Of a stretch of DNA of 64,000 bases, positions 34,876 to 43,528 are shown piece by piece. The stretch comes from Hyphomicrobium sp. CS1BSMeth3. Lineage in GTDB: Bacteria; Pseudomonadota; Alphaproteobacteria; Rhizobiales; Hyphomicrobiaceae. The first letter of the stretch is position 1, and the number at the start of each line of letters is the position of its first letter. The stretch is from NCBI RefSeq assembly GCF_900117415.1, contig NZ_FPEI01000003.1, positions 124,001-188,000 of the forward strand. The letters are read 5' to 3'. A model generated the notes under the pieces. The model worked only from the letters and a program-made list of their open reading frames with translations, made no database searches and was not told where the DNA came from. Both the position numbers and the translations under genes were made by a program.

Positions 34876-35646
34876 ATGGACTTCGTTCGGTCGGCACTGC
34901 TCTGCGTCATCGCAGGCACTGGGGTGACGTGGGCTGCATCCGAGGCGCGGGCGCAGGCCCAGTGGGCGCCGGGTGGCGCGCCCGTTTTCCAAAGCGACGT
35001 CGAACGGCGCGAACGCCAGCTCGAAGCGGAACGCGCCGAACGCCGCAAGACCTACGGCAATACGGCCTATCCCAAATTTATGGATGGCGGCGAGAAGCCC
35101 GACATCGCGCCGGAGAAGCCGCCGGTGGTCTATCTCGAGAAGAATGAGTCCCCCGGCACGATCATCGTCGATACGGGCGGCCGCAAACTCTACTACGTCC
35201 TGCCCGACCGTCGCGCCTATGCTTATCCGATCTCGGTCGGCCGCGAGGGCTTCGAGTGGACGGGAACCGAGCGGATCAGCCGCATTGCTTCATGGCCGTC
35301 CTGGACGCCGCCGCCTGAGATGCACAAGCGTCAGCCGGGCCTGCCGATCACGGTTTCGGGCGGCGTCATCAATCCGCTCGGCGCGCGGGCGCTCTACCTC
35401 GGCAACACCATCTACCGCATTCACGGCACCAACAATGCGCGCTCGATCGGGCGGGCGTCATCATCGGGCTGCTTCCGCATGATGAACCAGCACGTCATCC
35501 ATCTCACGACACTCGCGCGCGTGGGGACGACAGTGCGCGTCGTCGCGAACTACTCGGGCGTCAACACGTCCGCGCCGATGTCCTCTCTCTTCTCGGGCTT
35601 TGGATTTGGCGAGGAGCCGAGCCCGAAGCGGAGCAAGAAGAAGTAG
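34876..35646 (+). CDS. L,D-transpeptidase (YkuD domain)
   Basis: The 256-residue exported protein has a signal peptide ending near SEARAQAQW and a charged linker. The YkuD catalytic domain (about residues 95-225) includes IIVDTGGRKLYYVLPDRRAYAYPISVGREGF, HGTNNARSIGRASSSGCFRMMN and the catalytic Cys at about 199. Such enzymes form 3-3 cross-links in peptidoglycan or attach proteins to it. The ATG at 34876 follows GGGGGA. The gene stands alone. Confidence 0.92.
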   Translation: MDFVRSALLCVIAGTGVTWAASEARAQAQWAPGGAPVFQSDVERRERQLEAERAERRKTYGNTAYPKFMDGGEKPDIAPEKPPVVYLEKNESPGTIIVDTGGRKLYYVLPDRRAYAYPISVGREGFEWTGTERISRIASWPSWTPPPEMHKRQPGLPITVSGGVINPLGARALYLGNTIYRIHGTNNARSIGRASSSGCFRMMNQHVIHLTTLARVGTTVRVVANYSGVNTSAPMSSLFSGFGFGEEPSPKRSKKK

Positions 35647-35801
35647 CATTGGCCGGCAGGCACGGATTGATGTTTGCCACTCACATCTGGCGGCAAGCAT
35701 CTTGCTATTTATTGAGCACGCAGACTCGAAGAGAAAAGCACGGGGTCATTTCCATCCCAACTCACCTTTGACGTTCGAATGCGACGCCGGGGGTCTCGTT
35801 C

Positions 35802-37301
35802 ATGTCTGGCACCACCACGGTCACCGCCGCGCACCTCTATGATCTGGTCTCCTGCCCCCACCGCGTCATGCTCGACGCGTTCGGCGATCTCACACAGCGG
35901 GACGAGATAGGTCCGTTCGTGCGGATGCTTTGGGAGCGCGGGAGCGCGTACGAAGCATCCGTGATCGAAAAGCTCGCGGGCATCGAGCCCGTGCTGGACC
36001 TCTCCACCGTACCGCTCGGCGAGCGCGAAGCACGCACCCTGGATGCCATGCGGAATGGGGTGGCGCTCATCTACCAGGGCCGGCTGCGGGCGGGCGATCT
36101 GCTCGGCAGCCCCGACCTGCTGCGCATGGAAGGTGCAGGCTACGTCCCGATCGACATCAAGTCCGGGCGCGGCGAGGAAGGTGGCGATGAGGACAGTGAT
36201 CCTTCCCCCAAGGAGCACTACGCCGTCCAGCTCGGGCTCTACGTCGACGCCCTCGAACAGCTTGGCTTCTCGGCTGGCCGTCGCGCTTATGTCTGGGACA
36301 TCCTCGGCAACGAGGTGCTCTATGACTTCGCTGTCCTCTACGGTACGCGCAACCCGCGCACGCTCTGGAGCGACTATCAGGACGCTCTCTCTTCGGCGCG
36401 GCGCATCCTGAGCCGTGCAGACATCACGAGACCCGCATACGCGGCGAGCTGCAAGCTGTGCCATTGGTACTCGCACTGCCTGGATGCGCTCCAGACGGCC
36501 GATGACCTCACGCTGATCCCCAAGCTGGGCCGCAGCCTGCAGACCGTGATGATCGACCAGATCCCGACCATCGCAGACTTGGCTTCAGCCAACCCGGATG
36601 CCTACATCACCGGCACCAGAACCGTCTTTCGCGGACTTGGCGCAGACCGGCTGCGCACATTCCATGAGCGTGCCAAGCTCATCAAATCCGACAATCCGCA
36701 ACCTCGTCTCCTGCAGCCGCTGCAGCTTCCGTCGCGCCATCTCGAAATCTTCTTCGATATCGAAGCCGACCCCATGCAGGACATCTGCTATCTGCATGGC
36801 TTCCTCGAGCGACGTGGCGGCGACAATGCCTCGGAGAGGTTCGTTCCGTTCTTTGCGGACGATGCGACGCGCGAAGCCGAGGAGCAGGTATTTCGCGACG
36901 CGTGGACTTATTTGCGCGCCAACTCCGATGCTGTGATCTTCTACTATTCGAAGTACGAGCGCACCGCGTACCGCAAACTGCAGGCGCGCTATCCTGGCGC
37001 CTGCACCGCCGAGGAGGTCGAAGCGCTCTTCGCGCGCGATCGCTCCGTCGATCTCTACTTCGATGTCGTCGAGGCAGCGACCATGTGGCCGACGCGCGAC
37101 CACTCCATCAAGACGCTCGCCAAGTTCCTGGGCTTTTCCTGGCGCGACACCGATCCGTCCGGCGCCGCCTCGATCGAATGGTATCAGCGCTGGACCGAGC
37201 AGCGGGACCCGGCGATCAAGAGCCGCATCCTCGAATACAACGAGGATGATTGCCGAGCGACGCGCGTACTCCTCGATGCCGTGAGACGAATGGCGTCGTA
37301 G
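35802..37301 (+). CDS. TM0106-family RecB-like nuclease fused to a DEDD exonuclease-like domain
   Basis: The 499-residue protein has an N-terminal Cas4/RecB-like PD-(D/E)xK nuclease with the core VPIDIKSGRG. Four cysteines (Cys18, then CKLC at about 217-220 and Cys227) resemble the Fe-S staple of Cas4 and AddB. The C-terminal half has an RNase H-like fold with EIFFDIEADPM and a final NEDDCRATRVLLD. Such proteins are linked to DNA processing, but no function is established. No CRISPR, cas or toxin partner is nearby, so a housekeeping role is as likely as defence. Confidence 0.87.
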   Translation: MSGTTTVTAAHLYDLVSCPHRVMLDAFGDLTQRDEIGPFVRMLWERGSAYEASVIEKLAGIEPVLDLSTVPLGEREARTLDAMRNGVALIYQGRLRAGDLLGSPDLLRMEGAGYVPIDIKSGRGEEGGDEDSDPSPKEHYAVQLGLYVDALEQLGFSAGRRAYVWDILGNEVLYDFAVLYGTRNPRTLWSDYQDALSSARRILSRADITRPAYAASCKLCHWYSHCLDALQTADDLTLIPKLGRSLQTVMIDQIPTIADLASANPDAYITGTRTVFRGLGADRLRTFHERAKLIKSDNPQPRLLQPLQLPSRHLEIFFDIEADPMQDICYLHGFLERRGGDNASERFVPFFADDATREAEEQVFRDAWTYLRANSDAVIFYYSKYERTAYRKLQARYPGACTAEEVEALFARDRSVDLYFDVVEAATMWPTRDHSIKTLAKFLGFSWRDTDPSGAASIEWYQRWTEQRDPAIKSRILEYNEDDCRATRVLLDAVRRMAS

Positions 37302-37393
37302 CGCAGGCCGCGAGCGCTCCGCGGCTGAGACTACGAGCCGCGCCAAGAAAGACGGAGCCTTTCGGGTTCAGTGTCAGAGAGCAGCCGGCCGGA

Positions 37394-37609
37394 TCAGGCG
37401 CCGCCCTCGTACTTGAAGGACACCTTCAGCCGGCAGCGATAGGCCTTCACCTTGCCGTCCTCGACAGCAAGGTCCTGCTCGACCACCTCCGCGATGCGAA
37501 GATCGCGCAGCGAATTTCCGGCGCGCTCGATGGCGCTCCTCGCCGCGTGTTCCCAGGACTCGGTGCTGGTGCCGACAAGTTCGACGATTTTGTAGACGCT
37601 GCCCGTCAT
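37394..37609 (-). CDS. dodecin (flavin-binding storage protein)
   Basis: A 71-residue protein starting MTGSVYKIVELVGTSTESWEHAARSAIERAG. It has the dodecin pattern including the W in SWEHAA that stacks on flavin, followed by EQDLAVEDGKVKAYRCRLKVSFKYEG. Dodecins form dodecamers that bind flavins or CoA. The ATG at 37609 has GGAGG 6 bases upstream. The longer frame to 37777 has no dodecin resemblance in its extra residues. Confidence 0.93.
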   Translation of the reverse strand: MTGSVYKIVELVGTSTESWEHAARSAIERAGNSLRDLRIAEVVEQDLAVEDGKVKAYRCRLKVSFKYEGGA

Positions 37610-37956
37610 GGCGTGCCTCCTACCGTTGGCGCAGGCGAGGCGAGGGCGATCACGGCCGTCAGAACGGCCGATGCCGTCCGTCTCAACTCGAAATCGGTAG
37701 CACCGGCCAGAACGCGCGTCAAACTTCGGGTGCGCCAAGTCTCGGCTCCGGCTTCCGCGCCACGGTATCGCGCTCACCGATCATTCTGCGGCACGCGACG
37801 CCATAACGGTGCGTGAAGATATTTGAGATCAAGTTGAAAGATTGAGCATGTTCTGCCCAAATTCGGGCAGGGACGCTGATCCGATCACGCACACGCTGTA
37901 CGTCGAGGAATACGAGCTGATACGTTGAGCAGGCGCGTTCAGAAGGACAACGATTC
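37610..37956. other. 347-bp intergenic region upstream of eutB with an 18-bp palindrome
   Basis: No coding frame is supported. CTGCCCAAATTCGGGCAG at 37853-37870 is an inverted repeat with 6-bp perfect arms, 87 bases before the eutB ATG. It could be an operator or a small hairpin. I see no cobalamin riboswitch (B12 box) although the eut enzyme needs B12. Confidence 0.4.
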
Positions 37957-39345
37957 ATGAGCTATCGCCACGCCATCGGCACACGCGCCTATGTGTTCGA
38001 GGACATGAGGACGCTGCTCGCAAAGGCGACGCCGATCCGGTCGGGTGATCAGCTCGCGGGCCTCGCCGCCGAGAGCGCCGAGGAGAGCGTGGCGGCGCGC
38101 ATGGCGCTCGCGGACGTACCGCTGACCACTTTCCTCAATGAAATGGTCGTGCCGTACGAGGAGGACGAGGTCACGCGCCTCATCATGGATTCGCACGACG
38201 CCGCTGCATTCAAGCCGATCGCGAGCCAGACCGTCGGCAGCTTCCGCGACTGGCTCCTCTCCGAAGAGGCAACGACCGAGCGTCTTGCCGCCATCGCGCC
38301 AGGCGTGACGCCCGAGATGGCGGCAGCCGTCAGCAAGCTCATGCGCAACCAGGATCTGATCGCGGTCGCGCGCCGATGCAGTGTCGTAACGCGCTTCCGC
38401 AATACGATCGGCCTGCCGGGAACGATGGCCGTCAGGCTGCAGCCGAACCATCCGGCCGATGATCTGCGCGGCATTGCTGCCTCGATCGCCGACGGTCTCG
38501 CCTATGGCTGCGGCGATGCCGTGATCGGCATCAATCCCGTTTCCGACAACATGCAGGTGCTGGCTGACCTGCTCAAGATGCTCGACGAGCTCATTTCGCG
38601 GCTCGCAATCCCGACGCAAGGATGCGTGCTCACGCACGTGACCTCGTCAGTGGAGCTCATCAATCGCGGCGTGCCGGTCGATCTCGTGTTTCAGTCGGTG
38701 GCCGGCACGGAAGCTGCGAACAAATCCTTCGGCATTGATCTCGCCGTCCTGCGCGAAGGCTTCGAGGCGGGCCGCGCGCTGAAGCGCGGCACGGTCGGCA
38801 ACAACGTCATGTACTTCGAGACGGGACAGGGCTCGGCGCTCTCGGCAGGCGCGCACCATGATGTAGACCAGCAGACGCTCGAAGCGCGCGCGTATGCCGT
38901 CTGCCGGGCCTTCGAGCCGCTGCTGGTCAACACCGTCGTCGGGTTCATCGGCCCCGAGTACCTCTACGACGGAAAGCAGATCGTGCGCGCCGGGCTCGAG
39001 GACCACTTCTGCGGCAAGCTCATGGGCGTGCCGCTCGGTTGCGACATCTGCTACACGAACCATGCCGAAGCCGATCAGGACGACATGGATACGCTGCTGA
39101 CGCTGCTCGGCGCCGCGGGCGTCAACTACATCATGGGCATTCCCGGCGCGGACGACGTGATGCTCAACTACCAATCGACGTCCTTCCACGACCAGCTCTA
39201 CATTCGCGAGGTCCTGGGCCTCAAGCGCGCGCCGGAATTCGAAGCGTGGCTCGCCGCGCAGGGCATCACGGGTGCAGGCGGCCGTCTCATCGCGCCGGGG
39301 CAGGCGCTGCAGCTCCTCGGTCCTCTGGCGGAGATCGCGCAATGA
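37957..39345 (+). CDS. eutB: ethanolamine ammonia-lyase large subunit
   Basis: EutB is the catalytic subunit of the coenzyme B12-dependent lyase that turns ethanolamine into acetaldehyde and ammonia. The 462-residue product keeps FEDMRTLLAKATPIRSGDQLAG, NPVSDNMQVLADLL, YFETGQGSALSAGAHHDVDQQTLEARAY and LGCDICYTNHAEADQDDMD. The last of these is part of the active-site region of the TIM barrel. It overlaps eutC by 4 bases. No eutA, eutG or shell-protein genes accompany it, so a microcompartment is unlikely here. Ethanolamine from lipid turnover is a possible source. Confidence 0.96.
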   Translation: MSYRHAIGTRAYVFEDMRTLLAKATPIRSGDQLAGLAAESAEESVAARMALADVPLTTFLNEMVVPYEEDEVTRLIMDSHDAAAFKPIASQTVGSFRDWLLSEEATTERLAAIAPGVTPEMAAAVSKLMRNQDLIAVARRCSVVTRFRNTIGLPGTMAVRLQPNHPADDLRGIAASIADGLAYGCGDAVIGINPVSDNMQVLADLLKMLDELISRLAIPTQGCVLTHVTSSVELINRGVPVDLVFQSVAGTEAANKSFGIDLAVLREGFEAGRALKRGTVGNNVMYFETGQGSALSAGAHHDVDQQTLEARAYAVCRAFEPLLVNTVVGFIGPEYLYDGKQIVRAGLEDHFCGKLMGVPLGCDICYTNHAEADQDDMDTLLTLLGAAGVNYIMGIPGADDVMLNYQSTSFHDQLYIREVLGLKRAPEFEAWLAAQGITGAGGRLIAPGQALQLLGPLAEIAQ

Positions 39346-40130
39346 TTTCCGACGAAGCCTGGCGCCGCTTGAGCGAACTCACACCGGCACGCATTGCCCT
39401 CGGCCGCACAGGCTCGGGCCTGCCGACTACGGAAGCCATGAAGTTTGCGCTCGCGCACGCGCAAGCGCGTGATGCCGTGCACACGCCGCTCGATCCGGCA
39501 CAGCTCGCGGCAGGCCTCGACGACCTCGGCCTTGCGCACCTGATGGTTTCGAGCAGCGCCGTCTCGCGCCATTCCTACCTCCTGCGCCCGGATCTCGGCC
39601 GGCGCCTCGATGCATCGGGCCGCCAAGCCGTCTCTGCGCGGCGACCGACAGGTGGCGTCGATATCGCGCTGGTGATTGCCGACGGCCTCTCAGCGCGCGC
39701 AGCCCACGCGCACGCGATTGGCATGACCGCGGCGTTGATCCCCTACATCCAGAAGAATGCGTGGTCGCTGGGGCCCGTGGCCGTCGTCACGCAGGGGCGC
39801 GTCGCGATCGGTGATGAGATCGGCGCGCTGCTCGGGGCCCGGCTCGCGCTCGTGATGATCGGCGAGCGGCCCGGACTTTCCTCTCCCGACAGCCTTGGTC
39901 TCTATCTGACTTTCGCACCCGAGCCGGGCCGGACGGATGGCGAGCGGAACTGCCTGTCGAACATTCACGGCGCCGGCATGAGCCTTGAGGAAGCGGCCTT
40001 CAAGGCCGCGTGGTTGATGCGCGAGGCCTTTTCGCGGCGCCTCACGGGCGTCTCTCTCAAGGATGAGAGCGGCATCTTTCTTCCCGACGGGCGCGGCATC
40101 GATAGGCCGGCGCTGCCGCCATCCGCCTGA
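39342..40130 (+). CDS. eutC: ethanolamine ammonia-lyase small subunit
   Basis: The 262-residue EutC binds the cobalamin cofactor with EutB. Typical regions are TPARIALGRTGSGLPTTEAMKFALAHAQARDAVH, VIADGLSARAAHAHA, KNAWSLGPVAVVTQGRVAIGDEIG and ERPGLSSPDSLGLYLTFAPEPGRTDGERNCLSNIH. The start ATG overlaps the eutB stop, marking translational coupling. Confidence 0.96.
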   Translation: MISDEAWRRLSELTPARIALGRTGSGLPTTEAMKFALAHAQARDAVHTPLDPAQLAAGLDDLGLAHLMVSSSAVSRHSYLLRPDLGRRLDASGRQAVSARRPTGGVDIALVIADGLSARAAHAHAIGMTAALIPYIQKNAWSLGPVAVVTQGRVAIGDEIGALLGARLALVMIGERPGLSSPDSLGLYLTFAPEPGRTDGERNCLSNIHGAGMSLEEAAFKAAWLMREAFSRRLTGVSLKDESGIFLPDGRGIDRPALPPSA

Positions 40131-40304
40131 TCCAGGCGGGGAGAATTATAACTTACTGATTTTTCTTGATTTCAATGGGCGCCGCACAATTTCGCGCGCC
40201 CTTTGAACCTTTCGGCGCGCCCCCGCGACAGAATGAACAGAACCTCAGGCACTGCCTGTCGTTCCCAACGATCAAAGTAGCTCGCTTAGACCAGGGGAAC
40301 CGCC

Positions 40305-40397
40305 ATGCAAGCGCTCATCGCACCGGTACTGCTCTTCGTCATATCGCACCTCGTCATCCTCTTCGTTGCCCTGCAGATGTACGCAACGGGCAAATAG
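40305..40397 (+). CDS. 30-residue single-helix membrane peptide
   Basis: A short frame encodes MQALIAPVLLFVISHLVILF followed by VALQMYATGK and a TAG stop. Nearly all of it is one transmembrane helix with a short positive tail. An AGGGGA ribosome site lies 7 bases upstream of the ATG. Such peptides (KdpF- or CydX-like in size) often tune a membrane complex, but I recognise no family or partner. Confidence 0.55.
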   Translation: MQALIAPVLLFVISHLVILFVALQMYATGK

Positions 40398-40416
40398 CGC
40401 AACCCCCGCGCTCCAC

Positions 40417-40710
40417 TCACGCGATCAGGTCGCGATATTCGGGATGGCTTCCCACGAACTCGCGAACGAACCAGCAGCGCGGCACGACCTTGAGGTTGCG
40501 CCGCCTGACATCCTCCAGGACGCCACGCACGAGCTTGTCGCCCATGCCCTGCCCGCGCAGGGCCGGCGGCACCTCTGTGTGGAAGATGATAAGCGTATCG
40601 CCGTCGCGCCGGTACTCGGCAACGGCGAGCCCGGCGCTCGTCTCCATCTCGAAGCGTTGCTGCTCGGGGTTGTCGCGAACAGCATATGCCGTGTCATTCC
40701 CGGTGGTCAT
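40417..40710 (-). CDS. GNAT-related N-acetyltransferase, YidJ/Acetyltransf_CG type
   Basis: The 97-residue protein is a minimal GNAT-fold member with RFEMETSAGLAVAEYRRDGDTLIIFHTEVPPALRGQGMGDKLVRGVLE, including the acetyl-CoA-binding RGQGMG, and a C-terminal CWFVREFVGSHPEYRDLI. Substrates of this family are not known. It follows the amidohydrolase on the same strand with a 15-base gap, so the two are likely co-transcribed. Confidence 0.9.
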   Translation of the reverse strand: MTTGNDTAYAVRDNPEQQRFEMETSAGLAVAEYRRDGDTLIIFHTEVPPALRGQGMGDKLVRGVLEDVRRRNLKVVPRCWFVREFVGSHPEYRDLIA

Positions 40711-40725
40711 TGAGCCTCGTGCTCC

Positions 40726-41721
40726 TCAATCCGCTCTGAGCTTCAACAGAGCATCGGCATTCCCGTGCGTGAGCTTTGCCATATCCGAGGGCGCCAGCGA
40801 AATGCGATCGAGGAACGCACGCCCCTTGGCATTGGATGCATAAGGGTAGTCCACAGAGAACATGATGCGATCGATGCCGAACGTGAGCAGCGCGGCGAGG
40901 AACGGCGGCTCCGTGAAAATACCGCTTGTCGTCAGCCAGACCTGATCGAGGATCGTGCGGCTGATCGGCCTCTGCAGGTGCCCGACGTCCAGCGCGAAGA
41001 CCTCGTCCGCGCGCGCCATCATCATGGGCAGCATCTCGCCCATGTGTCCGATGATCAGCTTGAGCCGCGGATGCCGGTCGAGCGTTCCGGCGAGCACGAG
41101 GCGCAAAATGTGGATCGCCGTCTCCGAGTGCCAGCCCCAGCCGGCCGCCTCCAAGACGCGGCTCGCACCGGGCTCGAGACCTGCGTAGTAAGCCTGCCGC
41201 ACGGCCTCGGGCGCGAGATGCGGATGAACGTAAATCGGCACATCGAGCTCGACTGCCGCAGCCAGCAGGCCATCGTAGCTCGGGTCATCGAGAAAGCGGC
41301 CGTCGGTCGTGCCATTGATGAGGGCGCCGATGAAACCCAGCTCCCTGACCGCGCGCACGAGCTCGGTGGCTGTTGCATCAGGGCTCTGCATGGGAAGTAC
41401 GGCGAAACCGGCAAAGCGATCGGGATGGCGGGTGATTGCCGCCGCGAGATGATCGTTCATCTCCTTGGCGAGTGCGATCCCGTCGGCGCCCGGCACGAGA
41501 TCCGGCCCCGGCCCGGTGTTCGACAGCACTTGCACGCTGATGCCGGCCTCGTCCATGGACTGCAGCCTCTGCTCGCCGATCTCCGGTGCCAGCTCGAGCG
41601 GATTGGGGCCGTTGGCCGGTGCGCGGCGCGCGCGAAATCCGCGACGCGCGATGGCGCTCGGATCAATGCGGCTGACGAGCTTGGGGACCGTGAAGTGCTC
41701 CTCGAGCGCCACGACGCGCAT
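40726..41721 (-). CDS. amidohydrolase-family (ACMSD/gamma-resorcylate decarboxylase-like) enzyme
   Basis: The 331-residue TIM-barrel protein has the N-terminal metal motif ALEEHFTV, followed by VPIYVHPHLAPE, LIIGHMGEMLPMM and FSVDYPYAS, which supply the metal-binding His and Asp residues. Relatives decarboxylate aromatic acids or hydrolyse lactones. The EEH variant at the start (rather than HxH) points to the decarboxylase-like subgroup. It is divergent from the cupin gene with a 144-base gap. Confidence 0.88.
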   Translation of the reverse strand: MRVVALEEHFTVPKLVSRIDPSAIARRGFRARRAPANGPNPLELAPEIGEQRLQSMDEAGISVQVLSNTGPGPDLVPGADGIALAKEMNDHLAAAITRHPDRFAGFAVLPMQSPDATATELVRAVRELGFIGALINGTTDGRFLDDPSYDGLLAAAVELDVPIYVHPHLAPEAVRQAYYAGLEPGASRVLEAAGWGWHSETAIHILRLVLAGTLDRHPRLKLIIGHMGEMLPMMMARADEVFALDVGHLQRPISRTILDQVWLTTSGIFTEPPFLAALLTFGIDRIMFSVDYPYASNAKGRAFLDRISLAPSDMAKLTHGNADALLKLRAD

Positions 41722-41865
41722 GTGAAATCCTCCCGTCCGACGTCGACCGAGATCCGTGCGCTCGGGCTATCCCGAGCAGGCGTGGATGCATGGACCCGAC
41801 CAGTTGCCAAAGTTCGTCCCGAATGGGACCTTGTCAACGGAAGTGTTCATCCATGGGGCCGATCC

Positions 41866-42261
41866 ATGCCTATGACCGTTGTCGATCACGCAAGCCAGCC
41901 GAAGGACGAGTGGCGGCCAGGTGTTCTCACGCGCATGGTCGCATCAGCAGCGGCGGGCACGTCGCAGCTCGCCGTGTTCGAGCAGTGGTGCGATCCAGGC
42001 CTCGGCGCTCCAGCGCACCTGCACGCCGTCGAGGAAATTCTGACCGTTCTGGAAGGTGAGGCAGAGGTCTGGGTCGAAGGCGAGCGGCGGCAACTGACAG
42101 CCGGCCAGTCGGCGATCATTCCCGCGGGTCGCAAGCACGGCTTTCACAATACCGGCTCGGGCATTCTGCGTGTCCAGGCCATCCTGGCCTCGCCTGTGTT
42201 CGAGGCAGCCTACGACGACGCGCGCGAAACGCCGCGACGCTGGCTCCCGACCGCGAGGTGA
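41866..42261 (+). CDS. small cupin-domain protein
   Basis: A 131-residue single cupin. The two cupin motifs are visible as GAPAHLHAVEEILTVLEGEAEVWVEGE and IIPAGRKHGFHNTGSGILRVQAILASP, with His and Glu residues placed to bind a metal. The ATG at 41866 is adopted; 41872 is also possible. Function is unknown; the neighbouring divergent amidohydrolase suggests involvement in the same aromatic or lactone metabolism. Confidence 0.85.
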   Translation: MPMTVVDHASQPKDEWRPGVLTRMVASAAAGTSQLAVFEQWCDPGLGAPAHLHAVEEILTVLEGEAEVWVEGERRQLTAGQSAIIPAGRKHGFHNTGSGILRVQAILASPVFEAAYDDARETPRRWLPTAR

Positions 42262-42367
42262 GCCTTCGCGTGAACGGCACGCGCATGTCGAGCGCCAATC
42301 TGGCCCGCCGAGGCCGCAACGCGTGCTCGTAGGGGTTTTCACGGATCGTGCTCACGCGTCCCAAGGG

Positions 42368-42532
42368 CTAAAGCAACGGACTTGAAATTCGCCTCACCTC
42401 GATTGCGGGCAGGGCGCGAATTTCAAGTCCAAAGTTGCTTTAGAAATATTGAGTCTAAAGCGTCTTTGGACCTCGAATGCGACTTCGAGCCCGACCCGAA
42501 CCGTGGGTCGCATTCGAGGTCCGACACTTTAG
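42368..42532. repeat. twin-hairpin intergenic element, copy 3 (diverged)
   Basis: Two tandem hairpins, 42368-42443 and 42455-42532, are each bounded by CTAAAG/CTTTAG and separated by 11 bases. The first has inner stem CTTGAAATTCGC / GCGAATTTCAAG and the loop CTCACCTCGATTGC, like copy 2. The second has GGACCTCGAATGCGA / TCGCATTCGAGGTCC. Sizes (76 and 78 bases) equal those of copies 1 and 2 although the outer stems differ. Confidence 0.8.
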
Positions 42533-42578
42533 TCATCACGCGACGATCGCACCCCTCGGACCAGAAATGAGGTGAGCC

Positions 42579-43271
42579 ATGCCTGGAAGCAACCGCACGT
42601 TGGCACTTGCCGGAGCCTGCGCACTTCTTGCCGTCTCATTCACGCCAGGCCTTGCACAAGGCACGCTGCGTGAGCGCCTGGCGTCAGCCATGGAGACGAT
42701 CGAAGGCGCGTGCGCAAAAGAAATCTCCAACTACTGCGGGAACGTCACGCGAGGCGACGGCCGGCTCGTCCTGTGCATGCAGGCGCATGAGGACCGTCTG
42801 GGGCTGCGGTGCCAGTTTGCGCTTTACCGCGCCTCTCGCCGGCTCGAAGGCGTTCTCAATCGCGTAGAGCAGATCGCCGACGCCTGCTGGAACGATATCG
42901 AGGCGCAGTGTGGGCAGGCAGAGTCGATCGGACGTTGCGTCGTCGAGAAACGCGATTCGATGTCCCCGTCTTGCCGGACCGTCGTAAGCAAGCTCAAAGA
43001 GGCGACCCTGGGGCTGGCATCCCTCAGAGGCTTGCCCGTATTCAGCTCAGACTCGCAGGACATCGGCCAGGTGGTTGATGTCGTGCGCAAGCCAGACGGG
43101 TCTGTCCAAGCCATCCAGATCGAAGTTGGCCAGCGGCTAGGGCTCGGGCCGAAGACGATCACCATCGATGCGGACAAGCTCGACCAATTCATGGATCAGG
43201 TGCGCCTGCGCTTGGGGCGCGACGAAATCATGAACATGCCGGGCACCACGCCGGGCGCGCAGAAGAAGTAG
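42579..43271 (+). CDS. exported Cys-rich repeat protein with C-terminal PRC-barrel
   Basis: The 230-residue protein has a signal peptide (cleavage near GLAQG). Two cysteine-rich segments similar to eukaryotic GLG1/FGFR-type repeats follow: ACAKEISNYCG...RLVLCMQAHEDRLGLRCQ and ACWNDIEAQCG...GRCVVEKRDSMSPSCR. A PRC-barrel-like domain (about residues 148-210, LRGLPVFSSDSQDIGQVVDVV) comes last. The combination suggests a periplasmic binding or surface protein, but no function is established. The start ATG follows GAGG. Confidence 0.82.
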   Translation: MPGSNRTLALAGACALLAVSFTPGLAQGTLRERLASAMETIEGACAKEISNYCGNVTRGDGRLVLCMQAHEDRLGLRCQFALYRASRRLEGVLNRVEQIADACWNDIEAQCGQAESIGRCVVEKRDSMSPSCRTVVSKLKEATLGLASLRGLPVFSSDSQDIGQVVDVVRKPDGSVQAIQIEVGQRLGLGPKTITIDADKLDQFMDQVRLRLGRDEIMNMPGTTPGAQKK

Positions 43272-43528
43272 TGCGAGAACTCGTGCTGCCGGCCTGATGC
43301 GCGACGCATTCATCTCAGACCGGCAGCGCGCACCTGCTTACCAACCAGTCGATCATCGAGAGCCTTCTCCGCGATGTTTCGCGCGGAGGCTGTGCGGCGC
43401 CCGGCGCAAGTGCCTTACAGGCGAGAGCAAGTACGGTTTCTTCGACCGCACCACCGCACTTCTCCCAATGGCAAGATGCTCCGCAAATCGCGACTATTCC
43501 TTGGGCTGACAGCATCGGAGAATAACTC

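Noticed and set aside
37394-37777. 127-residue version of dodecin
   Set aside because: The first 56 residues do not resemble dodecin, and GGAGG supports the internal ATG at 37609.
37610-37956. Cobalamin riboswitch upstream of eutBC
   Set aside because: No B12-box-like core or the expected multi-helix layout could be found by eye; only a short palindrome is present.
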